This document shows, piece after piece, positions 53,180 through 63,769 of a DNA stretch of 64,000 bases. Positions within the stretch are counted from its first letter, which is position 1. Each line of letters opens with the position of its first letter. Source of the stretch: Prorocentrum cordatum (Eukaryota > Sar > Dinophyceae > Prorocentrales > Prorocentraceae). The stretch covers positions 451,501-515,500 of the forward strand of contig CAUYUJ010002747.1 in the NCBI GenBank assembly GCA_963575745.1, written 5' to 3'. The translations under genes were made by a program, and so were the position numbers. Below the pieces are notes generated by a model. The model did no database searches, was not told the DNA's origin, and was given only the letters and a program-made list of their open reading frames with translations.

Positions 53180-53700
53180 TGCGCCTAGATTCTCACGGCG
53201 GACAGGTCCATGGGAATAAATGCGCATATGGGGAGCCCCACGCAGTGAATATTTGAATCCCCTTAGGGGGGTGACAATGAGCGCCTCGCTCGAGACATCC
53301 TCCAAATCTGCTCCGGAAGCGAATGATGTCGGCACAACTAACAGGCAAACCCGCTTGAGACATCCCCACAAAACGGCCGCGAACGGGACCGTGAGATAAC
53401 CCCTCGGCGGCTCCTTAGGGACGTGAAAATGAGCGCCTCGCTCTAGACATCCTCCAAATCTGCTCCGAAAGCGAAGGATGTTGAAACAGAAAACAGGCAA
53501 GCCGCTGGAGACATCCCCACAGAACGGCCGCGAAGGGGACCGTGAGATAACCATTGGTTGCTCCCCTAAGGGGGGTGAAAATTAGCGCCTCGCTCGAGAC
53601 ATCCTCTAAATCAGCTCCGATAGCGAAATATGCTGGGACAGAAAACAAGCAAACCGCTTGAGGCATCCCCACGAAACGACCGCGAACGGGGCGCGCGTGA
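53180..53700 (+). repeat. 152-bp satellite, array 1
   Basis: Phase marks (GCGCCTCGCT) at 53,281, 53,433 and 53,585 give a 152-base unit. Unit landmarks are GAGACATCCTCCAAATCTGC, GACAGAAAACAGGCAAACCG, CCACAAAACGGCCGCGAA and GGGACCGTGAGATAA. Confidence 0.92.
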
Positions 53701-53875
53701 GTCTCAGCATGAGTAAGTCTGAGTCGGAGCAGGTCTGAGTATGAGTAGGTATGAGTATGAGTAGGTATTTGTGTGTGAATATGTGTCTGAGTTAGTCTGA
53801 GTGTGAGTCAGTCTGTATATGAGTAAGTCGGGGCATGAGGAGGAGAGGGCAGGAGAAGAGTGAGAAGGAGTAGGA
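53701..53875 (+). repeat. GAGTATGAGTAGGT / GTCTGAGT simple repeats
   Basis: Hexamer-like repetition of GTCTGA and GAGTAT following directly on the truncated end of the 152-bp array. Confidence 0.8.
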
Positions 53876-54848
53876 GGCGTCCACGTAATAACAAAAAAAC
53901 ATATTAGGATATGGCGAACATGCAAACTGCACCAAACCCTCGATGGGGATTACCCGTCTGACATGCAACGCCATCCGCGCGGGGCGAACATCACGCGGTG
54001 ATAACGGACTGGGGCCACCGTCGCACTGTAAAATCCAATCCGTGAGCTCCCATCGGGGCATCCAGGCGCGCGGCGTTCCCCCTGCTGACAGCACGCCCTG
54101 GAAGAAACAAAGAAAACGAGCACGTCGCATATTTAGAATGAGGGCGGCCCGGCCATACCAATCGTCGCAACTGCTCCCAAATATGCCGTCCCCCCCCCCC
54201 CATCGGCCCTATGTCATTCAAACGTCCTCTGCATTGATGCGAACTGCCATGGCGGCGCACACTGCCCCCAACGACGGCCGACACCGCTGAAGGTGATCAT
54301 TTTTCATAGAGACAATCACGATGCGACGGCCCATGCGGCCCAAAATGATTCACACCAACCCGAGGACAATCCAAGAGCTCCCAAAAAATACCGCGCGCTG
54401 TCAGCGAGGATGCTTTTCGGGCGCCATCAAACTGATCAGACACAAGAAAAAGAAAAGGAACGTCACGCTCTCGCCCTTCTGGGTATTAGAGCGCTCGGCA
54501 CCACCCGAAGAACCGCCCAAATCGCAGCAAAACGGCCGGAAAGGGCCAGAGGAAATTGAATGCGGCATGACCCCTCCTCTTTGTTATCTTCTACCCCCCG
54601 TCACCCCACTTCGCCATCATATTAATCCCCTGCCTCCTCACGTTACCCCCCTTTTCTCCTGTTATCCTCCTCCTCCTTCTCATCCTCCTTCGCCTTCGTC
54701 GTCCTGGTGTTCTCCCACTCCCTCGCCCCCCTCAACCGCCCTCGTTATCCCTCCCCTCCCTTTCCCCGTGTCATCCACGCCTTCCGCCTCATCCTCCTCC
54801 TCCTCGCCGCATTGCCCCTTCCCCCCCTCATTCGCGCGCACTTCCCAT
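53876..54848. other. No recognised gene
   Basis: Less GC-rich unique DNA followed by a C/T-rich stretch (54,570-54,830). A 200-codon frame at 54,321-54,923 becomes Pro/Ser-rich and crosses into the satellite, so I do not accept it as a gene. Confidence 0.35.
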
Positions 54849-55285
54849 TCCACGCTCGAGACATCCTCCAAATCTGTTCCGAAAGCGAAGGCTGTTGGAA
54901 CAGATAACAGGGACACCGCTTGAGACATCCCAACAACACGGCCCCGAACGGGACCGTGAGATAAGCCCTGGCGGTTCCCCCTATGGGGGGTGAGAATGAG
55001 CGCCTCGCTTGAGACATCCTCCAAATCTGCTCCGACAGCGAAGGATGTTGGGACAGGAAACAGGCAAACCGCTTGAGACATCTCCACAAAACGGCCGCGA
55101 ATGGGACAGTGAAATAACACGTGGTGGTTTCCGTCAGGGGGGGCTGAAACCAGCGTCCCGCCTGAGACATCCTCACAGTCTGCTCTGGTAGCCAAGGATG
55201 TTGGGACAGAAGACAGGCAAACCGCTTGAGGCACCCCCGCAAAACGGCCACGAACGGGGCGTGCGTGAGTCTCACCATGAATAAG
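54849..55285 (+). repeat. 152-bp satellite, array 2
   Basis: Three further units of the 152-bp family, starting about 54,853, 55,000 and 55,153, the last the most diverged. The first unit is joined directly to unrelated C/T-rich sequence. Confidence 0.9.
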
Positions 55286-55399
55286 TCTGGGTGGCGATGA
55301 AGATTATGCATTCACGCAGGAGGATATCGATGGGCTCGGACAAGACCCTAAATTCTTGGATACATTTATGCTTTCGCCAGGCCCGCCGACGTGCCAGGA

Positions 55400-55755
55400 T
55401 CCATGCTGGATCAAGGTCCACGTGGCTGCGCCGCCTCATTTGGGCGTACCCCTCACACGTTTCGTTGTCTCAAATGGAGGTCCACCGAAGGCCCCAGTGG
55501 CATGGCCCCATGGCGGTACCGCCCATGCGGGCGCACCCCTCGCACGGCTCGTGGCCCCGCATGGGGCTCACTCGAAGGCCCCAGTGGCAGGGTCTACATG
55601 GCGGCTGCGCCCCATTGGGGCGCACCCTTCACTCGGTTCGTGGCCCCGCGTGGAGTACCACTGGAAGCCCCATTGGCGTGGTCGACATGGCGGCGCCGCC
55701 TCATCTTGGCGCGTTCCCCGCGCAATCGTGGCCCCATATGGTACCCGCAGCAGCA
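55400..55755 (+). repeat. 88-bp satellite, array 1
   Basis: CATGGCGG marks at 55,509, 55,598 and 55,686 give a period of 88-89. Other landmarks are GGCCCCAGTGGCA, CGCACCCCTC and CGTGGCCCCGCATGGAG. Four units. The family recurs at 56,770-57,075 and 58,540-58,650. Confidence 0.88.
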
Positions 55756-56249
55756 TGTGGTTGGTTATTTCGCCAGGCCTATTTTTGTCCTGGTCCTGAC
55801 AGGCCTTTGCGGGGCCCCTTGGGGCGACCGCGGGGGCTCCTTGAGTTTCTTGACGTGCGCGGCCGCCCGATTTCAGGCGCAAGGGAGTTGAGTTGCGTCG
55901 CCTGTTTCCTGCGTCGCGCGCGGGGCGGACTTCATGAGCACTGTGCCCACAGAGCATCCTGCGTACGCCTGTGCTGCTGGCATCGAGGTTACAGATTGGA
56001 GGCCAAAGGTGCCGCGATCACTTCGGCGCCCCCTGTGAGTGGTCCGTCGGGACACGTACTCCACGAGCAAATGTCTTTTCCCGTTCGTCATCATCTGCTC
56101 TTGCCGCCCCCCTCGCCCCCTCCGTGTTGTTCTTGCCTTGCCCTGGTTCGCGTTCCTTCTTGTTATCCTTCTGCGTTTTGCGCGTGCGCCCTTGCTGCCA
56201 CATGACCCGTCTGCCTCCCTGCATCTATGCATTGCGGGCGGCGCCCAGC
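55756..56249. other. No recognised gene
   Basis: Unique GC-rich then C/T-rich DNA. Frames crossing from the satellite remain open to 56,205 without recognisable features. Confidence 0.35.
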
Positions 56250-56430
56250 CGACAAAAGAAAACGATTGCCCCGACAGAATCGGCCGACAAAAAACCAAAC
56301 CTCCCCGACAAACAAACACACACGACAAAAAAAAATCGGCCCGACAAAATGGGCCGACAAAAAAAAAGAGGCGGCGCGACAAAAAATCGGACCGACCCAG
56401 GAAAGTGTCGCGACAAATTCGTTCCTGGCT
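56250..56430 (+). repeat. CCGACAAAA-type degenerate repeats
   Basis: About ten irregular units of CCGACAAA followed by A-rich sequence and GGC, for example GGCCGACAAAAAAAAAGAGG. Spacing is 15-25 bases. Confidence 0.7.
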
Positions 56431-56769
56431 GTCGCTGCCGAGCGGATTCAGTGTAAATTCACAGTTAGGATGCACCCCCCGGAAATTTTGTTCGACGGTC
56501 CGGGTGGGCATTTTGTCGGTCAGTTTGGTTGGGCTGTTTGTCGGGGCGGTCTGGTGCGTCCACGAGGTCGTGCCGCGTTCGCCGGGCGATTCGCGGTCCT
56601 AGCGGGTTCGCAGTAGCATTATGCGGCGAGGGGGGGGTGGGGGGACATGGCGGCGCGGTGGGGGAGGGAGAGGAGGGGGGGGGAAATTTGCAGGAGGAGG
56701 AGGAGGAATAATATGAGGAGGAGGAAGAGGGCGAGGGGACACGGTGGCGGGCACCCCCGCCTTCTTCTT

Positions 56770-57075
56770 GCTTGGTCCAGCCCTTCTGGGGGGGCGTCGT
56801 TCCCATAGGGAGCTCCACCGCAGATTTCGGCGGCACGGTCCACATGGCGGCGCCGCGCCATGTGGGCGCAGACTTGACACGGTCCGTGGCATCACGTGGA
56901 GTTCGAGGGGAGGCCCAGCGGCAGGGCCCACATGGCGGCGCCGCCTTGTTTAAGCGCACGCATCATCACGGTTCGTGGCCCCGCAGGGAGTTCCACCGAA
57001 GACTCCAGTGGCAAGGTCCACATGGCGGCGCCGCTCCAGTTGGGCGTGCACTTCACACGCGGAAGTGGCGTTGCG
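56770..57075 (+). repeat. 88-bp satellite, array 2
   Basis: Units with CACATGGCGGCGCCGC at about 56,841, 56,930 and 57,019, plus GGAGTTCCACCGAAG. Same family as 55,400-55,755. Confidence 0.88.
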
Positions 57076-57109
57076 ACGCGCGGAGGTGGCATTGCCACCC
57101 CGCCTCCGC

Positions 57110-57202
57110 CGGAAACAATGTTAACAAATCGTGCGGCCAACAGCTCCGCTGACGGTGTTAACAAATCGTGTAGCGCCCAGTCTGTTCCAGACCAACAAAT
57201 TC
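57110..57202 (+). repeat. ~38-bp GTTAACAAATCGTGC repeats, left remnant
   Basis: Two units with GTTAACAAATCGTG and CCGC(T/A)GACGGT. The array continues beyond the inserted element at 58,318-58,530, where the same unit is more abundant. Confidence 0.75.
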
Positions 57203-58317
57203 TTGACGCTTCGCGTATCCCCAACAGCCCATGCAGTAACGATGCCCAGGCGAATGGGGGTGATCAGGGAAGTGGGGGGCATACAGAATAACAACAGGCT
57301 GGGGAACCCGTCTTACCCAAGACGGCGAGGATGGAGGATGAATCGGAGGACGATGAGGAGGAGGAACTCAAGGAGGAAAAGGGGGAGCGGGAGGAGGGTA
57401 GAGGGAGGAAGAGCAATAGGCGGATGAGGAGGAGGAGGAGGAGGAGCAGGAGCAGGACGAGAATGAAAAGGAGGACGAGGAAAAGGGCGAGCAGAATGGC
57501 CAGAGGCCTCTTGGATGCCTCTCGGAGTCTCTTCGGGGGTCTCTTGGGGGCGTCCTGAAGGCCTCTTAGGGCGTCTTGGGAGCGTCTCGGCGGTCCCGGA
57601 GGCCTCTTGGGGCGTCTTGGGTGCCCTGGGGAGCCTCTCGGGGACCTCTTGGGGCCATGTTGGGGCCATCTTGGGGCCATCTTGGGGCCATCTTGGCGCC
57701 TTTTGGGGCCTCCTTGGCGCTTCTTAGGGCCATCTTGGAGGCGATCGATCAAAGAAGAGAGTGGGGTTAATTAGGCCTGCCCCTCTAGATCCTCTAAAAT
57801 CGCCTCTTGGGCTCATCTCGAGGCGCTCTTGGAGCGCTCTTGGGCGCTCTTGGGGCCGTCTTGAGGCCATCTTGGGCCCCTCTTGGGGCTATCTTGGGCC
57901 CTCTTGGAGCCATCTTGAGGCCTCGGAAGGCCATCGGAAGCGAAAGGGTGAGAAAGCAACACGCATTGATGTTCCTTCGGTTTTTGAAGGATTTGGGCCT
58001 CTTGGAGGCCTCCTGGGGGACCTAGCTGGCCTCTCGGAGCCGTCCTGGGGCGGTTTTCGGGCCTACTGGAGCATCTTCGGAGCCGTCTTGAGGCATCTGA
58101 GGCTAGCTTCTTGAGCAATCTTGGAGCTCATATTGGGCTCCCCGAGGCGCTCTTGGAGCCATCTTGGGCCATCTTGGACGCTCCAACTACCAGCGAAACC
58201 TCCCGTCCAGGTCCAGTGGAGGGGGTAGGGGGAGGGGTAAACCCCTCCCCCAAGGGGAAGAAAGGGGGTTGGAAGAGGAAACTCCCCAAACCACCTACGC
58301 CCAGAGGGCTGGTGGGA
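57203..58317 (+). mobile_element. Dispersed non-autonomous element, copy 3
   Basis: Starts TTGACGCTTCGCGTATCCCC and ends CCTACGCCCAGAGGGCTGGT then GGGA, as in copies 1 and 2. Internal order is GGA-rich tract (57,340-57,490), CTCTTGGGGC decamers (57,500-57,740), GCGATCGATCAAAG, more decamers, then ACGCTCCAACTACCAGCG and the GAGGGGTAAACCCCTCCCC hairpin module. It splits the ~38-bp repeat array, whose units lie on both sides. No coding capacity. Confidence 0.78.
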
Positions 58318-58530
58318 CTGCGCGGCGCCCAGGTTGTTACCACATCGTGCGGCGCCCAGGTGTTCGCACATCGTTTCGCGCCCAGGGTGTTAACAAATCG
58401 TGCCGCCAAAAACCCCGCAGACGGTGTTAACAAATCCTCTGGCCAAGAACACCGCAGACGGTCTTCACAAATCGTGCGCCGCCCCGCATGCGGTCTTCAC
58501 AAATCGCGCGGCTACAAACCCAGCGCGCGG
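58318..58530 (+). repeat. ~38-bp GTTAACAAATCGTGC repeats, right remnant
   Basis: Six or so units of 30-42 bases with GTGTTAACAAATCGTGC, TCTTCACAAATCG and CCGCAGACGGT. Continuation of 57,110-57,202. Confidence 0.8.
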
Positions 58531-58539
58531 TTCGTGGAC

Positions 58540-58650
58540 CCACAGGGGGGTCCACCGAAGGCCCCAGTAGCATCGTCCACATGGCGGCGCCACGTCACAT
58601 GGACGCACCCCTCACACGGTCCGCGGCCCCACATGGAGCCCCCAGTTGTA
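58540..58650 (+). repeat. 88-bp satellite, remnant 3
   Basis: A little over one unit, with GTCCACCGAAGGCCCCAGTA and CACATGGCGGCGCCACGTCA. Confidence 0.8.
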
Positions 58651-61330
58651 TATGGTTGGGTTTTTCGCCAGGCTACATTGTTTTTTTTTTTTTTTGGTTT
58701 GGTGGCTGGGCGTTTCTTATCCGCGTTGTTGGGTTAGCCTGGTGGTAAGGAGCCCAGGGAAACAATTGTTAGGAACAGTTGAGGTTCCGCAGTGTTGTGG
58801 CGGATGATGAAGGCAACCTGCGGCATGACATTCGAGACATCAGAACCGCGATTCAATTGTCCAGGAAACTCGTTTTGGACAGTTGCGTTTTCACATCAGT
58901 TTTTTTTGTTGCTGACATGTGGTAGACGCATGGTTTCGGACAGTTGAGGTTTGATGAAATGTCATTGGGTGCATTGGTGCACATGCTAATTTGCACACTG
59001 GCCCCGCATTGTCCCAGGTGTTGTGCTTGATAAAGGGGGGCATCGTGGCGCGTCCTCGCGTGGCCCTGCGTTCGTTTTCCGTCATTTTGAGGCCGTTCGG
59101 GGCCGTCATATGGGCCCCGTTGAGGACCTCGTTGGAAGTTTTTTGGGGCGCTCGGAGCAATCTCGCGGCCCATCCGAAAATGCGGAAAACAAACGCGACA
59201 GATTTTTCAAACGTGGACACAAACGATGAAACATGCATGGCGTCGGCTTCTGTGGACCAGCGCGGGGGCCGCCCTTGCGGAGCTCTTGGGCCGCCTGGGC
59301 GGCCGCGGGTTGAGTGCTTTTCCTATTCGCGGACTCCTTTCGAGACCGCCTGTGGGCGTCGTTTGATAATCTATGATGATTTATGGGCCGTCTCGGGGCC
59401 CTCTCCGACAATCGGGCGGTCTTCTGAGGGGTCGTTGGCCGTCTCGGAGTGGTCTTTGGGGACCTCGAAGGCCGCCCTGGGGCGCCAGGGAGCCCGAAAG
59501 GTGCGGACCTCCACATCTTGAATATAATCAAGGATAGATCAATAGTATTTGTCTTTCGGTGCTGTGGTGGGGGCCCTCGGATATCCTTGCGCGCGTTTGC
59601 GCCGCCTCGTGCGTCCTTCGTGGGTCTTGTCGGTGCGGAATCAAAGGATTAGCTGGTCGCGGCGCGCCTTCTGGGATCCCCAAGGGGCCGTCGCGATGTC
59701 TTCCTGCGCCGCCTCGGGGCCACGCGCGGCCGTCTCGGGGCCCGCTTTGGAACTTGTCGGGCAGCGTAGGGCCAACATTGGATTGGGACGCGCGGGGGTT
59801 GAAACGATCAAACAGATGGTTGTTGAGACGGGGCGGCTGTTGTGTCACTTATGCACGGCCGTGGCCTCGATGACACTAACCAGACGCATTGCGCGCGCCA
59901 AACGGGGTGCGATTGCATATCCTGTCGAACTGCAAGTACGTCATACGCCTTAGAGAACGTTGGAAATAATCCCAAATGGAAGCGCGAAGCGTTTTCACGC
60001 GCCTCTGCGTGCGAAAGCATGGTGGCGGCCTTCCTTTCCTTCCCCTCCGACCCCCTTCCCCCCCTCGCCGCGCTCTACTCTGCGTCCCCCCGCTGCGCCT
60101 CCGGCCCCCGCCCCGCCAAACCCTCCGCTCCTGCCCCCCCCCGCCGCCCCCGGCGCCCCCCCCCCTCTGTTGCAATTTTGGATCCGACCATTCTGGCTCA
60201 AGTATTCTGGCTCCACAGAACCCTCTGCGTCGACGTCGTCTCCGCGGTGGGTCGACGCCCAGTGCGCAGGCTGCGCTGGCGCGCGCTGTCGGCCCTTCGG
60301 AACGCGCGCAGGCCCGCGGAGGCGCGCTCCCGCCTTTGCGGCGTGCGCGCGTGCGCGCGCGAGCGGGCTTTCAATCCCTTCGTTGTGCGTCGCGTCTTGC
60401 GCTAATCTGCGCGGCGCGGACGTGCGCGGTCGACTGCGCCGCTTCTTGCGCCGCGCGGCGACGAGAGGATGTGTTTTTTTGTTGTCGCCGCCGTTCGAGG
60501 CGCCCATCAATTCCTGGCCGCTGCTCTTGAGTTCTGACCGTTCCCAGCGAGGGTGCCCAGCCTCATAGCTGACTGTTGGCGGTCGCGCTTCGACGCGCGA
60601 TGCGTTTTTAGCGCGCCCTGAAAACCAGCGCCCGTTGCAATCCGATTCCATACCTCGCTGTTTTTTTTCCAGCTTGGGCTTGCGTTCGCGCCTTGCCGTG
60701 CGCGGGCGGCCCTACTCGCGTGATCGCGTCGCTTTGGATGCGCGGCGCGGTTTTCATTATGGTTTTGCGACCCCAAGAACTTTCAGAAGTGCGCCTGGCG
60801 ACCTGCAAATTTGCACAGCCAGTTGCCATCGCGCCGCGACTTCTGGCGATGCCATCGCCCTCGAACGTGCGCGCGCGCACGTGCGAGCCACTGGTTGTGG
60901 GTTAGCGCGCGCAGGCACGCGCATCGCGTTGGCTTGTGCAGTTTGCGTTCATCATGCGGTTGCGCGCTGTAGTGCCGCGTGGGGTTCGCGCGTGGTTGCG
61001 CGACCTCCAATGTGTCATTGAACGTAATGGCGCCTTTGATGTCGCTGTCGCAATGATACTTGCTCCAAGGTGTTTGTTCGATGTAGCACCGCTGCCGCTG
61101 TCTTTGGCGCAGCGGTTCCTCATCGCAACGTCGCGATTGGCAGGCAATTCGGTCCGCGCCCTTTCGCGCCAAACGCTGTGATCGTGGTGCCCATCGGGGC
61201 TTCAGTCTGCAGCGAGGAGCATCGCGCGGGCGCTCGCGTTTTCGCGTTCAGTCAGCCGCGATTGGTCCAACGCTATACCGAGCATTTTGCGATTAAACGT
61301 TTAATTTTTTGAATTGCGTTTTGTCGTCAA
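58651..61330. other. No recognised gene
   Basis: Contains a T-homopolymer at 58,679, GCCGTCTCGGGGC-type decamers near 59,380-59,490, C-rich sequence at 60,040-60,170 and CGCGC-rich DNA to 61,300. Overlapping frames of up to 218 codons on both strands carry no motif. Confidence 0.35.
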
Positions 61331-61573
61331 CAGGTGCCGAGACCTTCCACGCGACACCATGGAAACCTCATATTGACACGAGGCCAGCTGCGATTAGCTC
61401 TGTCCGCCTGCGCCCCCGCTCCCTCGGTCTTTCCCGGGCTCCGTGGGGCCCCGTCTCGGCGGGGGGTCGGTCGGGGGCCTCCGAGCACGGCTTTGGCTAA
61501 AACTGCCGCGGCAAATCTTGGCCAGCTTGAGGCGGGGAAGAGAACGCAACAGAAACCAGGCGTTGTACATTCG
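61331..61573 (+). repeat. 243-bp near-identical duplicated segment, copy 2
   Basis: Partner of 51,311-51,553, one mismatch in 243. The high identity contrasts with the strong decay of every other repeat in the window, so the duplication is recent. Confidence 0.95.
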
Positions 61574-62401
61574 GCCTCAGCCACGGCAGCTTGCGGACAC
61601 TGTCAGGGCCGCCCCTTTTACTTTTCACCCCTGGGAACGGATGTGCCACGCGTTCGAGGAATTCCACATTGAAATCCCACTTCTCCTCGGGCGCTCGGCC
61701 GACCCCCGACCAGGCCGCGCGGCAATTCAGTGCGAAACTGTTGGATGTAGCCCCCCAGCCCCCCCTCCATCTACACCCCCTCTCCCTTAATTCGTGCTTT
61801 CTCGTCGTCAGGAGGAGGGCGAGGGAGGAGGGGAGAGGTTATGTATGGGGGGGGGGGGGGGCGCTGTTCTGACGCTTCCGTTTCCTTGAGTTTTCGACGG
61901 GGCGGGGCGGGTGCCTTGGGCGCCCGGCCAGGCGCGCGCAACGGCGCTGGCCTCGGGTTCGTCGAGGCCCGAGGGGCATCATCCCAATCCCAGAGAGATG
62001 CCGTAAGTTGCTTCTTTCCTGAATGAATCTCTCGCGAGGGATTGCACGGCGCGCGTAACCAGACACTTCCTTGGAAGAGCGCCTTGCCAGGGATTGCGCG
62101 ACGCAAAGCCCTGGGTCGAGTGCAAACGCTCGGCGCCTGCAGGTCGCAGCGGGCGAGACCACGCGCAATGTCCAGTTTTCTTGTTATTATTCCCCCTCCT
62201 CTGTGGCGGGTTTGCTGCGTCGTTTCTGTGGGATTTGTTCAAGTTTTACGAGATGATTGATCTTGAGGATCTGGCCAGTAGGCGACGTGACTTCCACAGT
62301 TCCCTCCAGCCATCTCGCAACTGCGCACCGATGCCAACAGCGCCGTGAGGTTTACCAACGTTTCTGGTCATGCCGTCAGACCATTCAGGGCTCGTTGAGG
62401 A
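61574..62401. other. No recognised gene
   Basis: Unique sequence with a G-run at 61,848-61,861. Short frames only. Confidence 0.35.
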
Positions 62402-63328
62402 GTGGCTGCGAATTGCAGCATGGCTACCTCCTTCGCGCGTATCTGCTACATTCGCTCCTTCTTTCCCATCCGCATTCATCCCTCGGAGTCCCTTGATCCA
62501 TACATCGGTGGTGTCGGTCTGGCAGCGCGCGGCAGCTCTTCTCTCGTGCTGCGGGGCCCCAAGCACGGCGCGCCTGAAGTTGTCCAGGCCATTGCTGTCG
62601 ATTTGAAGTGTCAGGTTTCTCTTGGTAGGGCTGGCATTATTTCGAGTTGCCCCAAGATTGGCCGCCTCCCTCAGGCATGGTTAGGAGTGTTGTCGGGGCC
62701 TGGTAGTACGTTTTCCTCGGTCGACCTGCGGATCGACGACGCGGTTGGTGAACCTAGGGGGCGTCGCGGTCGCGCCCCCAGGCAGCGTCATTGACAGAAG
62801 CAGTTCGAGCAGAAGGTTTTTCGCATGGTTCAGAAGAGCTTCTTGGGGAGATCGGCCGCTCTTTTGTTTGTTGCTGGGCCTCTTCCTGGCAGTAATTCCG
62901 GGGCCGAAGTTCACGGGGTCAGCGACGCAGACATGCGCGCCTTTCGCGCCGCCGCGGGCCGCCGCCCGAGGCCCGCCAGCGACAGCGAGTCGCTGGCGGC
63001 AGCCTTGGCCCTCGAGGATGGGGGCCCTGCTGGCGCGGGGCGCGCGCCCCAGTGGTCAGATGGAGCAAAGAGGTTTGGGCTGTCACTCCCTCCTTCCTCT
63101 ACCCTATGCCTCTCGACGAGCCTCGCAAGTCTTGGAGCGCCGCGTTCGAGGAGCCAGGGTTCCCAGGTGGCGGGGCCCGCTTCGGCCCTCTACATGTCTA
63201 TTAAGCGCCTCAAGTGGAGCATGCCCAACCTCGCTATTATCAGAGACCGCGGCAATGTTTGCGCCCCCCTTTCCCGCGTCAGCCCCGCGCTCTTTGTGGA
63301 TATCACTCGTAAACACTGCGTTCGTTAA
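62402..63328 (+). pseudogene. Unrecognised ORF with one internal stop
   Basis: One forward frame is open from 62,402 to 63,328 apart from TGA at 62,792-62,794. It includes GGPKHGAPEVVQ-like and LKCQVSLGRAGIISSCPKIG in the first part. The second part has GVSDADMRAFRAAAGRRPRP, SESLAAALALEDGG and, near the end, LYMSIKRLKWSMPNLAIIRD with PLSRVSPALFVDITRKH. The last stretch resembles in pattern a region that follows the polymerase in dinoflagellate LINE proteins, but this is a weak impression. A Cys/His-rich ORF follows in the same direction within 100 bases. Confidence 0.35.
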
Positions 63329-63423
63329 TTCGATTGTAGCTTGGCTGTCAACGCGGAATCAGGTTGGGATAGGTTTTACACGGGCATCGCCAAGAGCTAG
63401 AGTCTAAAGCAAGAAGTTCACAC

Positions 63424-63769
63424 TTCTAGGTCGGGGATGCATCCGCAACCCTGGCTGTAACGGAGTTTGGACTCCCGACCGCGCTGCTGGTCTTGGCTAT
63501 GTCATCCCAAAGGAGCGCAAGCGATGTCTTCTATGTGTTGTGGCACGAGACAGTGCCCATCATGGTCTATGTGTTTGCGCCGCCTGCAGTGAAGAAAAGG
63601 GAGAAATTGCCACGGCCTTAATTCGCGCCGAAGCTTTCGGCGATCTATGCGATGGTGATCGGCTTCTGTTCGGGCATGGGACGTTCGAGCACCCCGAGGC
63701 CGTTTGGCCTGCGCCGCTCGCGACCGGGGGGGGGGGTGATCCGATCGGAAGGTTTCCCGGAGCGTGATG
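63424..63769 (+). CDS. Cys/His-rich exon or ORF fragment
   Basis: A forward frame is open from before 63,424 to TGA at 63,767-63,769. It reads GCIRNPGCNGVWTPDRAAGL, GYVIPKERKRCLLCVVARDS, AHHGLCVCAACSEEKGEIA and AEAFGDLCDGDRLLFGHGTF. RCLLC followed by HHGLCVCAAC suggests a zinc-binding fold: either the CX2C...HX3-4C knuckle found at the end of many LINE proteins or a treble-clef-type finger of a host protein. AGGT just before the segment at 63,428-63,431 could be a splice acceptor. Not assignable to a family by eye. Confidence 0.35.

Noticed and set aside
54321-54923. 200-codon ORF
   Set aside because: It becomes Pro/Ser-rich over a C/T-rich stretch and ends inside a satellite unit; no domain.
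51311-61573. A 10-kb LTR retrotransposon with the 243-bp repeats as LTRs
   Set aside because: No TG...CA termini at the repeat edges, no target duplication outside them, and no Gag or Pol motif between them.
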